A DNA stretch of 64,000 bases, from assembly GCA_002309415.1 (NCBI GenBank), contig DBXC01000006.1:120738-184737 (forward strand). Reading direction: 5' to 3'. A model generated the notes under the pieces. It did no database searches, had not been told where the DNA came from, and was given only the letters and a program-made list of their open reading frames with translations. Each line of letters begins with the position of its first letter. Positions within the stretch are counted from its first letter, which is position 1. Positions 35,047-43,083 of this stretch are shown piece by piece. The translations under genes were made by a program, and so were the position numbers. This stretch comes from Dehalococcoidia bacterium UBA1222 (GTDB taxonomy: Bacteria; Chloroflexota; Dehalococcoidia; Dehalococcoidales; UBA1222).

Positions 35047-35118
35047 CACCGGAGGACAGAGTGCCGTAGCACTGGGGATCGTAGGTTTCGACCTGCAGGC
35101 CGCCTGTCAGATAAGGTG
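35047..35118 (+). promoter_or_regulatory. Riboswitch-like three-way junction in the MATE gene leader
   Basis: A closing stem is formed by CACC (35047-35050) with GGTG (35115-35118) and GACAG (35055-35059) with CTGTC (35104-35108), separated by an internal loop (GGAG/AGATAA). Inside are hairpins GTGC-CGTA-GCAC (35061-35072) and AGGT-TTCG-ACCT (35083-35094). The 210-bp gap holds no gene, and a terminator follows directly. This is the layout of a transcription-attenuating riboswitch. I do not recognise a known class; the guanidine-I, TPP, purine and Mn2+ consensus elements are absent. Confidence 0.55.
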
Positions 35119-35119
35119 T

Positions 35120-35173
35120 CGAGTGAGCTCGGTTAATACGTAATCTAGCATTGCGTTTTGGCCGAGCTTTTTT
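35120..35173 (+). terminator. Attenuator-type terminator before the MATE gene
   Basis: AGCTCGG (35126-35132) pairs with CCGAGCT (35162-35168), followed by a T run. A small alternative hairpin CGAG-TGAG-CTCG (35120-35131) uses the same 5' arm, so the two exclude each other. The loop is long (29 bases). It lies 15-20 bp before the MATE start codon, upstream of the ribosome-binding site. Confidence 0.65.
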
Positions 35174-35187
35174 GTTTTAGGTGAAAA

Positions 35188-36528
35188 ATGAACTCAAAAA
35201 TATTTACAGAAATGGATCCGACAAAGCTTTTTTTCAGATGTGCTGTTCCGGCAGTTATTACTTCGGTATTTGGTGCATTGTATTCCGTCGTTGATGGAAT
35301 GTTTGTCGGAAGATTCCTGGGAGAGGATGCCCTTGCTGCTATCAATTTGATCATGCCTATCATCATGATCGTCGAAGCTATTTCGAACATGATAGCGACA
35401 GGTTCATCCGTTAACATATCTTTACTTCTGGGTGCAGGGAAAAGGGAAGATGCTTCCAGGGTTTTCTCATTCTCTGTAAAGATCATACTTCTGCTCTCGA
35501 TTGCTGTAAGTATCATTGGCTTTGTTTTCGCTAAGCCTTTCATTACTTTGATTTCTCCTGGAGCAAGTGAAGAAGCGATACGACTCAGTGTTGAATATCT
35601 CAAAGTCTATGCCGTTTTTGGCCCTTTGATTCCGATCTATTTCGCTACAGACAACTATCTGAGAGTATGCGGCAAACAGAGAATGAGCATGATCATCGGT
35701 ATTGCGACACAGGTACTGAATGTCGTACTGGATTTCCTTTTGATTGTTGTATTCCATCGCGGTATTGTTGCTGCTGCGGTAGCTAGCTGTGTCTCGATAG
35801 TATTAGGTTCCGTTGTGACTCTTGTGGCTTTTCTCAATAGGCGATTGGATGTCTATTACACCAGGCAAGGAATACCATTTGCTCAGTTCATTAGAATTGT
35901 TGTCAATGGTTCCAGTGAGTTGTTTAGCAATATCGCGACTTCGATTATGAGTGTCATCATGAACCTATTCTTATTGAGATATGGTGGTACTACTGCGGTG
36001 GCAGCTTTTTCTATCGTGATGTACGTTGACAGTATCATAGGAATGCTCAATTTCGGCATGTGTGATGCCTTACAACCTGCCATCAGCCATTGTTATGGAG
36101 CAGGGTTAATCGAAAGGATGAAGGTAATTTTTGGCAGGGTTGTTCTTGCTACTGTCGTGGTCTCAGTTATTTCTTTCCTGTTTATGTTTTTTGCCGGGCC
36201 TACAGTATCGACGATCTTTATAAAACCTGAAGATGTTGGGCTCAAAGAGATGAGTGTGACTGCTATAAAACTGTTTTCGTTCTCATATCTTGTTGGTTGG
36301 ATAGACATGTGCTTCTCATCTTTCTTTACTGCAATAGACCGACCGGCTCGTTCTTTGATTATCTCCCTTTTTGGTACGCTTGTATTTCCTGTTGCGTTCC
36401 TTTTCGTACTCACTACAGTATGGGATCTTAATGGTGTATGGATCATGTCATTTGTTTCTTCTTTGGCCAGTGCATTGTTAACGCTGTTTTTGGCCAAAAC
36501 ACTGCGGCTTGAAACTGTAACTGGATAA
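35188..36528 (+). CDS. MATE family efflux transporter
   Basis: A 446-residue protein with about 12 membrane helices. Family signs include FFRCAVPAVITSVFGALYSV, VDGMFVGRFLGEDALAAINL and, in the second half, NGSSELFSNIATSIMSVIMN. These pumps export drugs, toxins or metabolites using sodium or proton gradients. An AGGTG site precedes the ATG. The structured leader and terminator just upstream suggest control of expression by RNA folding. Confidence 0.92.
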   Translation: MNSKIFTEMDPTKLFFRCAVPAVITSVFGALYSVVDGMFVGRFLGEDALAAINLIMPIIMIVEAISNMIATGSSVNISLLLGAGKREDASRVFSFSVKIILLLSIAVSIIGFVFAKPFITLISPGASEEAIRLSVEYLKVYAVFGPLIPIYFATDNYLRVCGKQRMSMIIGIATQVLNVVLDFLLIVVFHRGIVAAAVASCVSIVLGSVVTLVAFLNRRLDVYYTRQGIPFAQFIRIVVNGSSELFSNIATSIMSVIMNLFLLRYGGTTAVAAFSIVMYVDSIIGMLNFGMCDALQPAISHCYGAGLIERMKVIFGRVVLATVVVSVISFLFMFFAGPTVSTIFIKPEDVGLKEMSVTAIKLFSFSYLVGWIDMCFSSFFTAIDRPARSLIISLFGTLVFPVAFLFVLTTVWDLNGVWIMSFVSSLASALLTLFLAKTLRLETVTG

Positions 36529-36561
36529 AAAAAAGAGGTTGCCTTTCGATGGCAACCTCTT
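36527..36561 (-). terminator. Rho-independent terminator after hppA
   Basis: AAGAGGTTGCC and GGCAACCTCTT form an 11-bp stem. On the minus strand a run of eight T follows, so it ends hppA. On the plus strand it could also stop the MATE transcript, though no T run follows there. Confidence 0.88.
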
Positions 36562-36585
36562 GATTATCGTTATCGTTTTTCTGGA

Positions 36586-38634
36586 TTAGAAGAGACCAGT
36601 CATATTTGCTACGACAGGAGCCAAAACGACTGCGATGATTGAAGCAAGTTTGATCATGATGTTGAGGGCAGGACCGGAGGTATCCTTCATAGGATCACCG
36701 ACGGTATCACCGATGACTGTAGCTTTGTGAGTATCGGAACCTTTGCCGCCGAATTCACCAGTCTCAACATATTTCTTTGCGTTATCCCAGGAGCCACCAG
36801 CGTTGGAGAAGGTGACAGCGAGGATGAAACCGGTAACAGTGGAACCGGTAAGGAAGCCGGCAAGACCCTGTTTGCCGAGGACGAAAGCGACAACGATAGG
36901 AGCAAGTACGGTGATGACGCCAGGGAGGATCATCTCCTTGAGGGAATCACGAGTACAGATGTCGACGCATTTCTTGTAATCGGCTTTGCCTTTGCCTTCG
37001 AGAAGACCAGGGATCTCTTTGAACTGTCGTCGGACTTCGTTGACGATGGAGAAGCCGGTCTTACCGACTGCACTCATGGTAAGAGCGCAGAATACTGCAG
37101 GGAGCAGAGCACCGAGGAAGAGACCTACGATGATGTTGGCATCAAGGAGGTTGACTTCGGATGCTTTGAGATCGACTGCGTTGGTGTAGGAAAGAAGAAG
37201 TGCAAGAGCGGTAAGGGCTGCAGAACCTACAGCGAAACCTTTACCGGTGGCTGCAGTGGTGTTGCCGAGGGAGTCGAGGGCATCGGTGCGGTCTCGAATC
37301 TCATGAGGAAGACCGGACATTTCAACGATACCGCCGGCGTTGTCAGCGATAGGACCATATGCATCAGTAGCATCCTGGATACCAAGAGTGGCAAGCATAC
37401 CGACACCGGCGATAGCAACGCCGTAGACGCCGCCGAAGTGGTTGGCCAGGAGAATAGCGATACCGATGATGATGACAGGAGGAAGGGTGCTCATAAGACC
37501 ATTAGCGAAACCGCTGATGATAACGGTTGCAGCACCGGTCTGACCTGACTTGGAAACGTTCTTAGTGGGGTTGTAGACGTAAGATGTGAAGAAGTTGGTG
37601 GATTCACCGATGAGTACACCGGCGACCAGACCGCAGAGGATTGCCCAGTAGATGCCAAGATCGACTTTAAGGAAGTAGATGATGACAAATGCGAGGATTG
37701 CGGCCAGGATAGTGGAGACCCAGGTACCTTTTCGGAGAGCGTTGAGAAGAGCAGTCATTTCAAGCTTTTCGCCGACGCGGACCAAGAAGATACCGATCAA
37801 TGAGGAGATGATACCGGCAGCTGCGATGAGCATTGGGAGCAGGCAGGCAAGTTCTTTGCTCGGGACGAGCTGGGAACCGGATGCACCGGCAACCAAGGCT
37901 ACAGAGCTGAGGGTAACGGTAGCGATGATGGAGTCGACATAGGATTCGTAAAGATCGGCACCCATACCGGCAACGTCACCGACGTTGTCACCGACGCAGT
38001 CAGCGATAACGGCTGCATTTCGGGGATCGTCTTCAGGGATGTTCTGTTCGACTTTACCTACGATGTCTGCACCGGTATCAGCAGCTTTAGTGAAGATACC
38101 GCCGCCGACTCGGGAGAAGATGGCGACTGTTGAGGCACCAAAACCATAAGCAGGGATGATCGAAAGGAACTGATCGCTGTTATAGAAAGCGATGAAGATG
38201 AGACTCAGACCAAGGAGACCGACGCTGACAACCGAGATACCCATGACTGAACCGGCTCGGAAAGCGACTTTCAAGCCGGAGTTAAGGGATTTTTCAGCTG
38301 CAGCTGCAGTTCGTGAGTTTGAGTTGGTGGCAATTTTCATGCCGATGAAACCGGACAAGCCGGAAGTGAGTGCACCAAACAAGAAGGTGACACCGACTCG
38401 CCATCCCAATGAAGGAACGACGGTCAAAACGATGAATACGACTGCGACGAAGATGGCCAGCAGTTTGTATTCGCGGCCGAGGAATGCACTGGCGCCTTCT
38501 CGAATGGCGCTAGCAATCTCGACGACCTTGTTGCTACCTTCGGTCTGCTTCAGTACCCACCATGCTAAGAAGATGGCGACACCGACGCCGACTACGGAGA
38601 TAGCTAAGGTAATCCAAATCCAAATACCTTCCAA
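36586..38634 (-). CDS. hppA: Membrane-bound ion-translocating pyrophosphatase, K(+)-dependent type
   Basis: A 682-residue protein with about 16 membrane helices. It hydrolyses pyrophosphate and pumps H+ or Na+. The substrate-binding motif DCVGDNVGDVAGMGADLYES is present, with GGGIFTKAADTGADIVGKVE before it and AGGSWDNAKKYVETG near the end. The segment NTTAATGKGFAVGSAALTAL has Ala and Gly where K(+)-independent enzymes have Lys and Thr, so it belongs to the K(+)-dependent subfamily. Whether it pumps protons or sodium is not settled. It recovers energy from biosynthetic pyrophosphate, as is common in energy-limited anaerobes. A GGAGG site precedes the ATG. Confidence 0.95.
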   Translation of the reverse strand: MEGIWIWITLAISVVGVGVAIFLAWWVLKQTEGSNKVVEIASAIREGASAFLGREYKLLAIFVAVVFIVLTVVPSLGWRVGVTFLFGALTSGLSGFIGMKIATNSNSRTAAAAEKSLNSGLKVAFRAGSVMGISVVSVGLLGLSLIFIAFYNSDQFLSIIPAYGFGASTVAIFSRVGGGIFTKAADTGADIVGKVEQNIPEDDPRNAAVIADCVGDNVGDVAGMGADLYESYVDSIIATVTLSSVALVAGASGSQLVPSKELACLLPMLIAAAGIISSLIGIFLVRVGEKLEMTALLNALRKGTWVSTILAAILAFVIIYFLKVDLGIYWAILCGLVAGVLIGESTNFFTSYVYNPTKNVSKSGQTGAATVIISGFANGLMSTLPPVIIIGIAILLANHFGGVYGVAIAGVGMLATLGIQDATDAYGPIADNAGGIVEMSGLPHEIRDRTDALDSLGNTTAATGKGFAVGSAALTALALLLSYTNAVDLKASEVNLLDANIIVGLFLGALLPAVFCALTMSAVGKTGFSIVNEVRRQFKEIPGLLEGKGKADYKKCVDICTRDSLKEMILPGVITVLAPIVVAFVLGKQGLAGFLTGSTVTGFILAVTFSNAGGSWDNAKKYVETGEFGGKGSDTHKATVIGDTVGDPMKDTSGPALNIMIKLASIIAVVLAPVVANMTGLF

Positions 38635-38743
38635 TATAATAACCTCCGTTTAATGATTTCTGATATTGAGTCCTTGCTTATGTCTCAACAATAACGCACA
38701 TTTTACAATGAATCACGCCTGTTTGGCTACTATAGATTAATAG

Positions 38744-39400
38744 CTAGCTGATATTGCTGTCGAAATTGTATTCAGACAGCTTCTCTTCAAGCCTTTTCTG
38801 CTGGATGGTCAGCGTGATATCGCTTCTGGTCTTTTCCATTACAGATCTGAGGATATCGGTGGTTCTGCGGAGGCCGCCGGTAATGCCGTCAGGGAAGTCC
38901 ATGGTGACCAGTACGCTGTATACGTTGTCCATTACATTGAGGAGTTCTTCACCGCGTGAATAGTCTCCGGCACGGTATCCGTCGAGGATATATCGTCGCA
39001 GTTCGTTTGCCGCTTCAGCCAGACCATTGAGATAGGCTGAATTATCGACGCCCAGATCCTTGGGGCTGGGGAGTTCCGAGCCTGTGACCATGCTGAGGAC
39101 CAGATTGGATTCTGCGAATTCCTTCTGAGCATCCCAGAGATAATGAGTGTTCTGAATCTCATTGCAGGATTCGAGATGTGCGATGCATTCGGCTAACAGT
39201 TTCCTGCCGTTCTCAATCTCCAGTCGTGCTTCATCGAATTCGTGTCGATGTACGGCACGCACGGTCTTTGAAGCGTAACGGATTATTTCACGGCTCTTTG
39301 CGATGGTGAATTCGCGGGCTGTATCCTGAGAGATGAATTCCTGGCGGATCTCTTCTGTGATCTGCTCAAGTCTGTCTTGCATATCATTATTCATTGTCAT
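38744..39400 (-). CDS. Translin family protein
   Basis: A 218-residue, mostly helical protein. Start is one of the clustered ATGs at 39400, 39394 and 39382; all overlap or abut the upstream thiD2E stop. The pattern EEFISQDTAREFTIAKSREI-like helix, RAVHRHEFDEARLEIENGRK, QKEFAESNLVLSMVTGSELP and YLNGLAEAANELRRYILDGY is characteristic of translin. Eukaryotic translin/TRAX binds and cleaves RNA or ssDNA; prokaryotic members occur mainly in archaea and some Chloroflexi-like bacteria and their role is open. The overlap with thiD2E implies coupled translation. Confidence 0.85.
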   Translation of the reverse strand: MTMNNDMQDRLEQITEEIRQEFISQDTAREFTIAKSREIIRYASKTVRAVHRHEFDEARLEIENGRKLLAECIAHLESCNEIQNTHYLWDAQKEFAESNLVLSMVTGSELPSPKDLGVDNSAYLNGLAEAANELRRYILDGYRAGDYSRGEELLNVMDNVYSVLVTMDFPDGITGGLRRTTDILRSVMEKTRSDITLTIQQKRLEEKLSEYNFDSNIS

Positions 39401-40439
39401 GTCCGATCTTCTTGATAAGCTGTATCGCGGCATCAAGAGGTGATGGGGCAGAGAGTACTGCTGATATTACGGCAATAGAATCTGCACCTGCATCAATGAT
39501 TTCGCGGCAGTTGTCGATATTGATACCGCCGATAGCGACTATCGGCAGACCAGTCTTGTCTTTGATGTCCTGGATCATTTCTTTGCCTGTGACTTTTGCA
39601 TCCGGCTTTGAAGGAGTGGCATAGATAGCACCAACACCCAAATAATCAGCACCGTCTTTCTTTGCTCTGATAGCTTCGTCCATGGAACTGGCTGAAACGC
39701 CGATGATCTTATCCATGGGAAGGAGCTGTCGGGCAATCTTTACAGGCATATCATCCTGTCCGATATGCAGACCGTCGGCATCGGATGCCATTGCTACATC
39801 GAGTCGGTCGTTGATGATGAGTAGGGCATTATGTTTACGGCAAGTTGAGGAAATCTTTTGTGCCAAATCGATGAAGTCCTTGGTGCCGTAATCTTTGGCC
39901 CTGAGCTGGATCGCCTTTGTGCCGGCCCTGAGAATCTCGTCGGTCAGTTTGACCGGGTTTCTGCCGTTAAGGAATGCCGTGTCCAGTACGACGTAAAGCC
40001 CGTTGATGAGCTGGATGCTTTCGATACGGGAGATCCTTGAAAGGAGCTGCTTCTCAATGGCATACACCTGGAAGCGCAGGTCCTGGAATACGGCAGCTTC
40101 CAGTTTTGTTCCTGGAATCTTGGCGGTTTCTTCGAGGACTCTGAGGCTTTCCTCGGCACGTCTGGAATTGGCGATTACGCTTTGATAGAAAGTCCTGTTC
40201 TGGACTTCGTATTTGATGTCGAAGCCGACATCGTTGTCTTCTCTGGCGGAGATGAGGATTCGTTTAGTGTTTGGATCAGAGATCGAGACCTTATGACGCA
40301 TATTCTTCAGTTCAGCTGAGAGTCTGGCATCATCGAGGGCAAACCTGGCGATCTCTTCGAGGAACCTGAGGGCTTCGCCCACACGGTTCATATTCGCATC
40401 TACGATGCGGAGCACCCCATGATCATTATTTGTAGTCAT
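39387..40439 (-). CDS. thiE: ThiD2-ThiE fusion: HMP-P kinase / thiamine-phosphate synthase
   Basis: A 350-residue two-domain protein. Residues about 5-130 (LRIVDANMNRVGEALRFLEE, ARLSAELKNMRHKV, NSRRAEESLRVLEE) match the ThiD2 family, described as a monofunctional hydroxymethylpyrimidine-phosphate kinase. Residues about 140-350 are ThiE: GLYVVLDTAF, AIQLRAKDYGTKDF, LLIINDRLDVAMASDADGLH, IGVSASSMDEA, YLGVGAIYATPSKPDA and VAIGGINIDNCREI. Together they would make thiamine phosphate from HMP-P and thiazole phosphate. No other thiamine genes are nearby. It overlaps the translin gene. Confidence 0.9.
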   Translation of the reverse strand: MTTNNDHGVLRIVDANMNRVGEALRFLEEIARFALDDARLSAELKNMRHKVSISDPNTKRILISAREDNDVGFDIKYEVQNRTFYQSVIANSRRAEESLRVLEETAKIPGTKLEAAVFQDLRFQVYAIEKQLLSRISRIESIQLINGLYVVLDTAFLNGRNPVKLTDEILRAGTKAIQLRAKDYGTKDFIDLAQKISSTCRKHNALLIINDRLDVAMASDADGLHIGQDDMPVKIARQLLPMDKIIGVSASSMDEAIRAKKDGADYLGVGAIYATPSKPDAKVTGKEMIQDIKDKTGLPIVAIGGINIDNCREIIDAGADSIAVISAVLSAPSPLDAAIQLIKKIGHDNE

Positions 40440-40486
40440 AGCGCCATTATTTTAACATAATTCAGCTCTGTCAGTATCGTAAGATA

Positions 40487-40549
40487 TACGGCAATAATTC
40501 GGAAAACAATCGATAAATAATGATGAAAATACGGAAAAATATTGCCGTA
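40487..40549. promoter_or_regulatory. Candidate operator upstream of gdhA-nrpR
   Basis: TACGG (40530-40534) and CCGTA (40545-40549) form a perfect dyad with a 10-bp spacer, ending 6 bp before the -35 box. A further TACGGCAATA copy (40487-40496) is the exact complement of TATTGCCGTA (40540-40549). These sites suit a dimeric regulator that loops or stacks. NrpR, encoded two genes downstream, is the obvious candidate, though archaeal NrpR sites are GGAA-N6-TTCC. This link is inference. Confidence 0.55.
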
Positions 40550-40555
40550 AAAGTA

Positions 40556-40585
40556 TTGACTAGCCTTCTTTTCAATTGTTAGTAT
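40556..40585 (+). promoter_or_regulatory. Promoter of gdhA
   Basis: TTGACT (40556-40561), an 18-bp spacer and TAGTAT (40580-40585). Transcription would begin near 40592, leaving a leader of about 55 nt with a GGGG site before the ATG. Confidence 0.65.
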
Positions 40586-40645
40586 ATTTCTCAAGGTGCA
40601 AACCATTATTTCGATAATGAATCTATAAAAAAGGGGACATCTAAA

Positions 40646-41899
40646 ATGGAAGACAAATCACTTGCTATCTACCAGTCCGTACAGCAGCAGTTGGACGGCA
40701 TCTGCGACAGCCTCGGTCTCGATGAAGGCGTTAAGGCCTATATCCGCCAGCCTCAGCGCGAGATCACTGTCTCAATCCCGGTCAAAATGGATGACGGTTC
40801 TCTCAAGGTATTCACCGGTTTCCGTGTCCAGCACAACAATGCCCGCGGTCCTTACAAGGGCGGTATCCGATTCTATCCCACTGAAACTATCAACACAGTC
40901 CGCTCACTGGCTACTTGGATGAGCCTTAAGTGTGCTGTCATGGATCTTCCTCTCGGCGGCGGCAAGGGCGGTATCATCTGCGATCCTAAGAACATGTCCA
41001 TGGGCGAACTTGAACGACTTTCCCGTGGTTACATCCGCAAGATCTGGAAGTACATTGGTCCTGATCAGGATATTCCTGCTCCCGATGTCTATACCAATGG
41101 TCAGATCATGACCTGGATGATGGATGAATTCAACACTATCAAAGGCGGTGACAATCCTTCCGTTATCACCGGCAAGCCCATCGGTCTCGGCGGTTCACTC
41201 GGCCGTGGCGATGCTACTTCCCGCGGTGGTATGTATGTCGTTGTCGAAGCAGCTAAGAAACTCGGCATCGAACTCAAGGGTGCCAAGGTTGTAGTCCAAG
41301 GCTTCGGTAATGCCGGTTCTTATATCGCAGAACTCATGCACGATGATCAGGGTTCTTCCATCATAGCTGTCTCTGATTCTAAGGGCGGTATCTATGATCC
41401 TGCAGGCCTCGATCCTAAAGCAGTTGCTGAATTCAAGCATATGACCGGTTCCGTAGTCGGCTATCCTGGTGCCAAACCCATCACCAACGAAGAGCTTCTC
41501 GAACTCGAATGCGACATCCTCTTCCCGGCTGCTCTCGAAGGCGTCATCACTGCTGACAATGTCGTCAACGTTAAGACCAAACTCATCGGCGAACTCGCCA
41601 ATGGTCCTCTTTCCTTCGAAGCTAATGAATCTCTCTACAAACGAGGCATCATGGTCCTTCCTGATGTTCTCTGCAACGCCGGCGGCGTTACCGTTTCTTA
41701 CTTCGAATATGTTCAGGGTCTCTATCATCATTGGTGGAGCCTTGATGAGGTCCATGAGAAGCTCCATGCCGCTATGGTCAAAGCTTTCAATGGTGTTTAT
41801 GAGACCTCAGTCGCCAAGAAGGTCAGCATGCGACAGGCAGCCTACATGGTCGCCGTCAAGCGAATCGCTGACAATATGAAACTTCTCGGTTGGGTATAA
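40646..41899 (+). CDS. gdhA: Glutamate dehydrogenase
   Basis: A 417-residue Glu/Leu/Phe/Val dehydrogenase, normal length for the hexameric form. It has VQHNNARGPYKGGIRFYPTE (substrate site), MDLPLGGGKGGI with the catalytic-region Lys, APDVYTNGQIMTWMMDEF, the Rossmann motif VVQGFGNAGSYIAEL and LCNAGGVTVSYFEYVQG. It converts 2-oxoglutarate and ammonium to glutamate, reversibly. The nrpR-like regulator follows after 14 bp, which points to nitrogen control of this gene. Confidence 0.95.
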   Translation: MEDKSLAIYQSVQQQLDGICDSLGLDEGVKAYIRQPQREITVSIPVKMDDGSLKVFTGFRVQHNNARGPYKGGIRFYPTETINTVRSLATWMSLKCAVMDLPLGGGKGGIICDPKNMSMGELERLSRGYIRKIWKYIGPDQDIPAPDVYTNGQIMTWMMDEFNTIKGGDNPSVITGKPIGLGGSLGRGDATSRGGMYVVVEAAKKLGIELKGAKVVVQGFGNAGSYIAELMHDDQGSSIIAVSDSKGGIYDPAGLDPKAVAEFKHMTGSVVGYPGAKPITNEELLELECDILFPAALEGVITADNVVNVKTKLIGELANGPLSFEANESLYKRGIMVLPDVLCNAGGVTVSYFEYVQGLYHHWWSLDEVHEKLHAAMVKAFNGVYETSVAKKVSMRQAAYMVAVKRIADNMKLLGWV

Positions 41900-41913
41900 G
41901 TAGGTAATCAGTA

Positions 41914-42930
41914 ATGAGTAAGGCCGCTCAGGGGTTCGGTAGCCTCTCATATGATCGGATGGCGATCCTACGTGTCTTGGCGTCTACGTCGGAACCTATG
42001 GGAAGTCAGGTCATCTCCCGTTGTTTACGTGACGGTTATGGGGTAGACCTCTCCGAAAGAGCTATCCGCTATCATCTGACATCTCTTGATGAGATGGGCC
42101 TTACTCAGAAAGTCAGCCGCCGTGATGGTCGTATCCTGACCGAACGCGGTCGCGATGAAATAGATAATGCTATGGTGGGAGACAAGATCGGTTTTGTCAT
42201 CGATAAGATCGAGCTTCTCTCCTACCAGGCTACTTTCGATCCCGTTAAGAAGACGGGCATGATTCCCATAAACACTTCTCTCATTCCTGAAGAGGAGTTC
42301 AAAAGCGCTCTTCAGTGCATGAAAGGCGCATTCAAAGCTAAAGTAGGCGTCAGTGATAAGGTTGCTGTTTATACTGCAGGTAAACGTGTAGCTGGTATCG
42401 TCATCCCCAGAGGATACGTTGGCTTTGCCACAGTCTGCAGTCTCGTTGTAAATGGTCTTCTTTTGAAAAATGGCATTCCTTTGGATTCAAAGTTCGGAGG
42501 AATTCTTCAGCTTCAGAAGAACAGACCTTGGCGATTTAGTGAACTTATCCAATACAGCGGTTCATCCCTTGATCCTTCAGAGATTTTCATCAGCGGTCGA
42601 ATGACCAATGTTACCAAAGCAGTTGAGACCGGCAGTGGCAAGATCGTTGCCAATTTCCGTGAGATGCCGGCCATGAGTTTAGAGAAAGCTCATACTCTTA
42701 TCGATCAGTTGAACGCCGTTGGAATCAATCCGATTCTTGCTGTCGGTGAACCCTCTCGTCCTGTATGTGAGATCCCGGTTGGTCTCAATAGGGTAGGCAT
42801 GGTGATGGTAGGTGGTCTCAATCCTATCGCTGCAGCCATCGAAGCCGGTGTGAACATCAGCAATAAAGCTATGAGCAGTCTTATCGAGTACGATAAGCTC
42901 ATAAGCTTCTGGGATCTGGTCAAAGCCTAA
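41914..42930 (+). CDS. nrpR: NrpR-like transcriptional regulator (winged helix plus one NRD/DUF128 domain)
   Basis: A 338-residue protein. Residues about 15-75 form a winged helix (DRMAILRVLASTSEPMGSQV, ERAIRYHLTSLDEMGLT). Residues about 85-335 are one NRD (DUF128) domain, with NTSLIPEEEFKSAL, GYVGFATVCSLVVNGLLL, DSKFGGILQLQKNRPWRF, and GLNRVGMVMVGGLNPIAAAI. In methanogens NrpR represses nitrogen genes and releases DNA when 2-oxoglutarate is high. Bacterial members are few and usually have one NRD domain. Coupling to gdhA fits nitrogen control; the ligand here is inferred. Confidence 0.9.
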   Translation: MSKAAQGFGSLSYDRMAILRVLASTSEPMGSQVISRCLRDGYGVDLSERAIRYHLTSLDEMGLTQKVSRRDGRILTERGRDEIDNAMVGDKIGFVIDKIELLSYQATFDPVKKTGMIPINTSLIPEEEFKSALQCMKGAFKAKVGVSDKVAVYTAGKRVAGIVIPRGYVGFATVCSLVVNGLLLKNGIPLDSKFGGILQLQKNRPWRFSELIQYSGSSLDPSEIFISGRMTNVTKAVETGSGKIVANFREMPAMSLEKAHTLIDQLNAVGINPILAVGEPSRPVCEIPVGLNRVGMVMVGGLNPIAAAIEAGVNISNKAMSSLIEYDKLISFWDLVKA

Positions 42931-43083
42931 TCATTACATCCAAGTACCTTGGATATCGTATTCTTACTGTTTTAGGTAGTAGGGTTTTCTTCACGATTTC
43001 ATTATAATAAGCGTGACGTATCTTATACTGTTCAGGTTGTAGATACGGATAATGCAGTTACAAAGAAAGTGTGGTAGGACATT

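Noticed and set aside
35070..35110. Resemblance of GGGG...GGTTTCGAC to the 5' end of tmRNA
   Set aside because: The region to the next gene is about 120 nt. There is no tag-coding frame and no tRNA-like 3' half with a CCA end, so a tmRNA gene is not supported.
36727..37548. 273-codon plus-strand open frame
   Set aside because: It lies fully inside hppA on the opposite strand. The hppA protein is strongly conserved, and the antisense product has an artefact-like composition.
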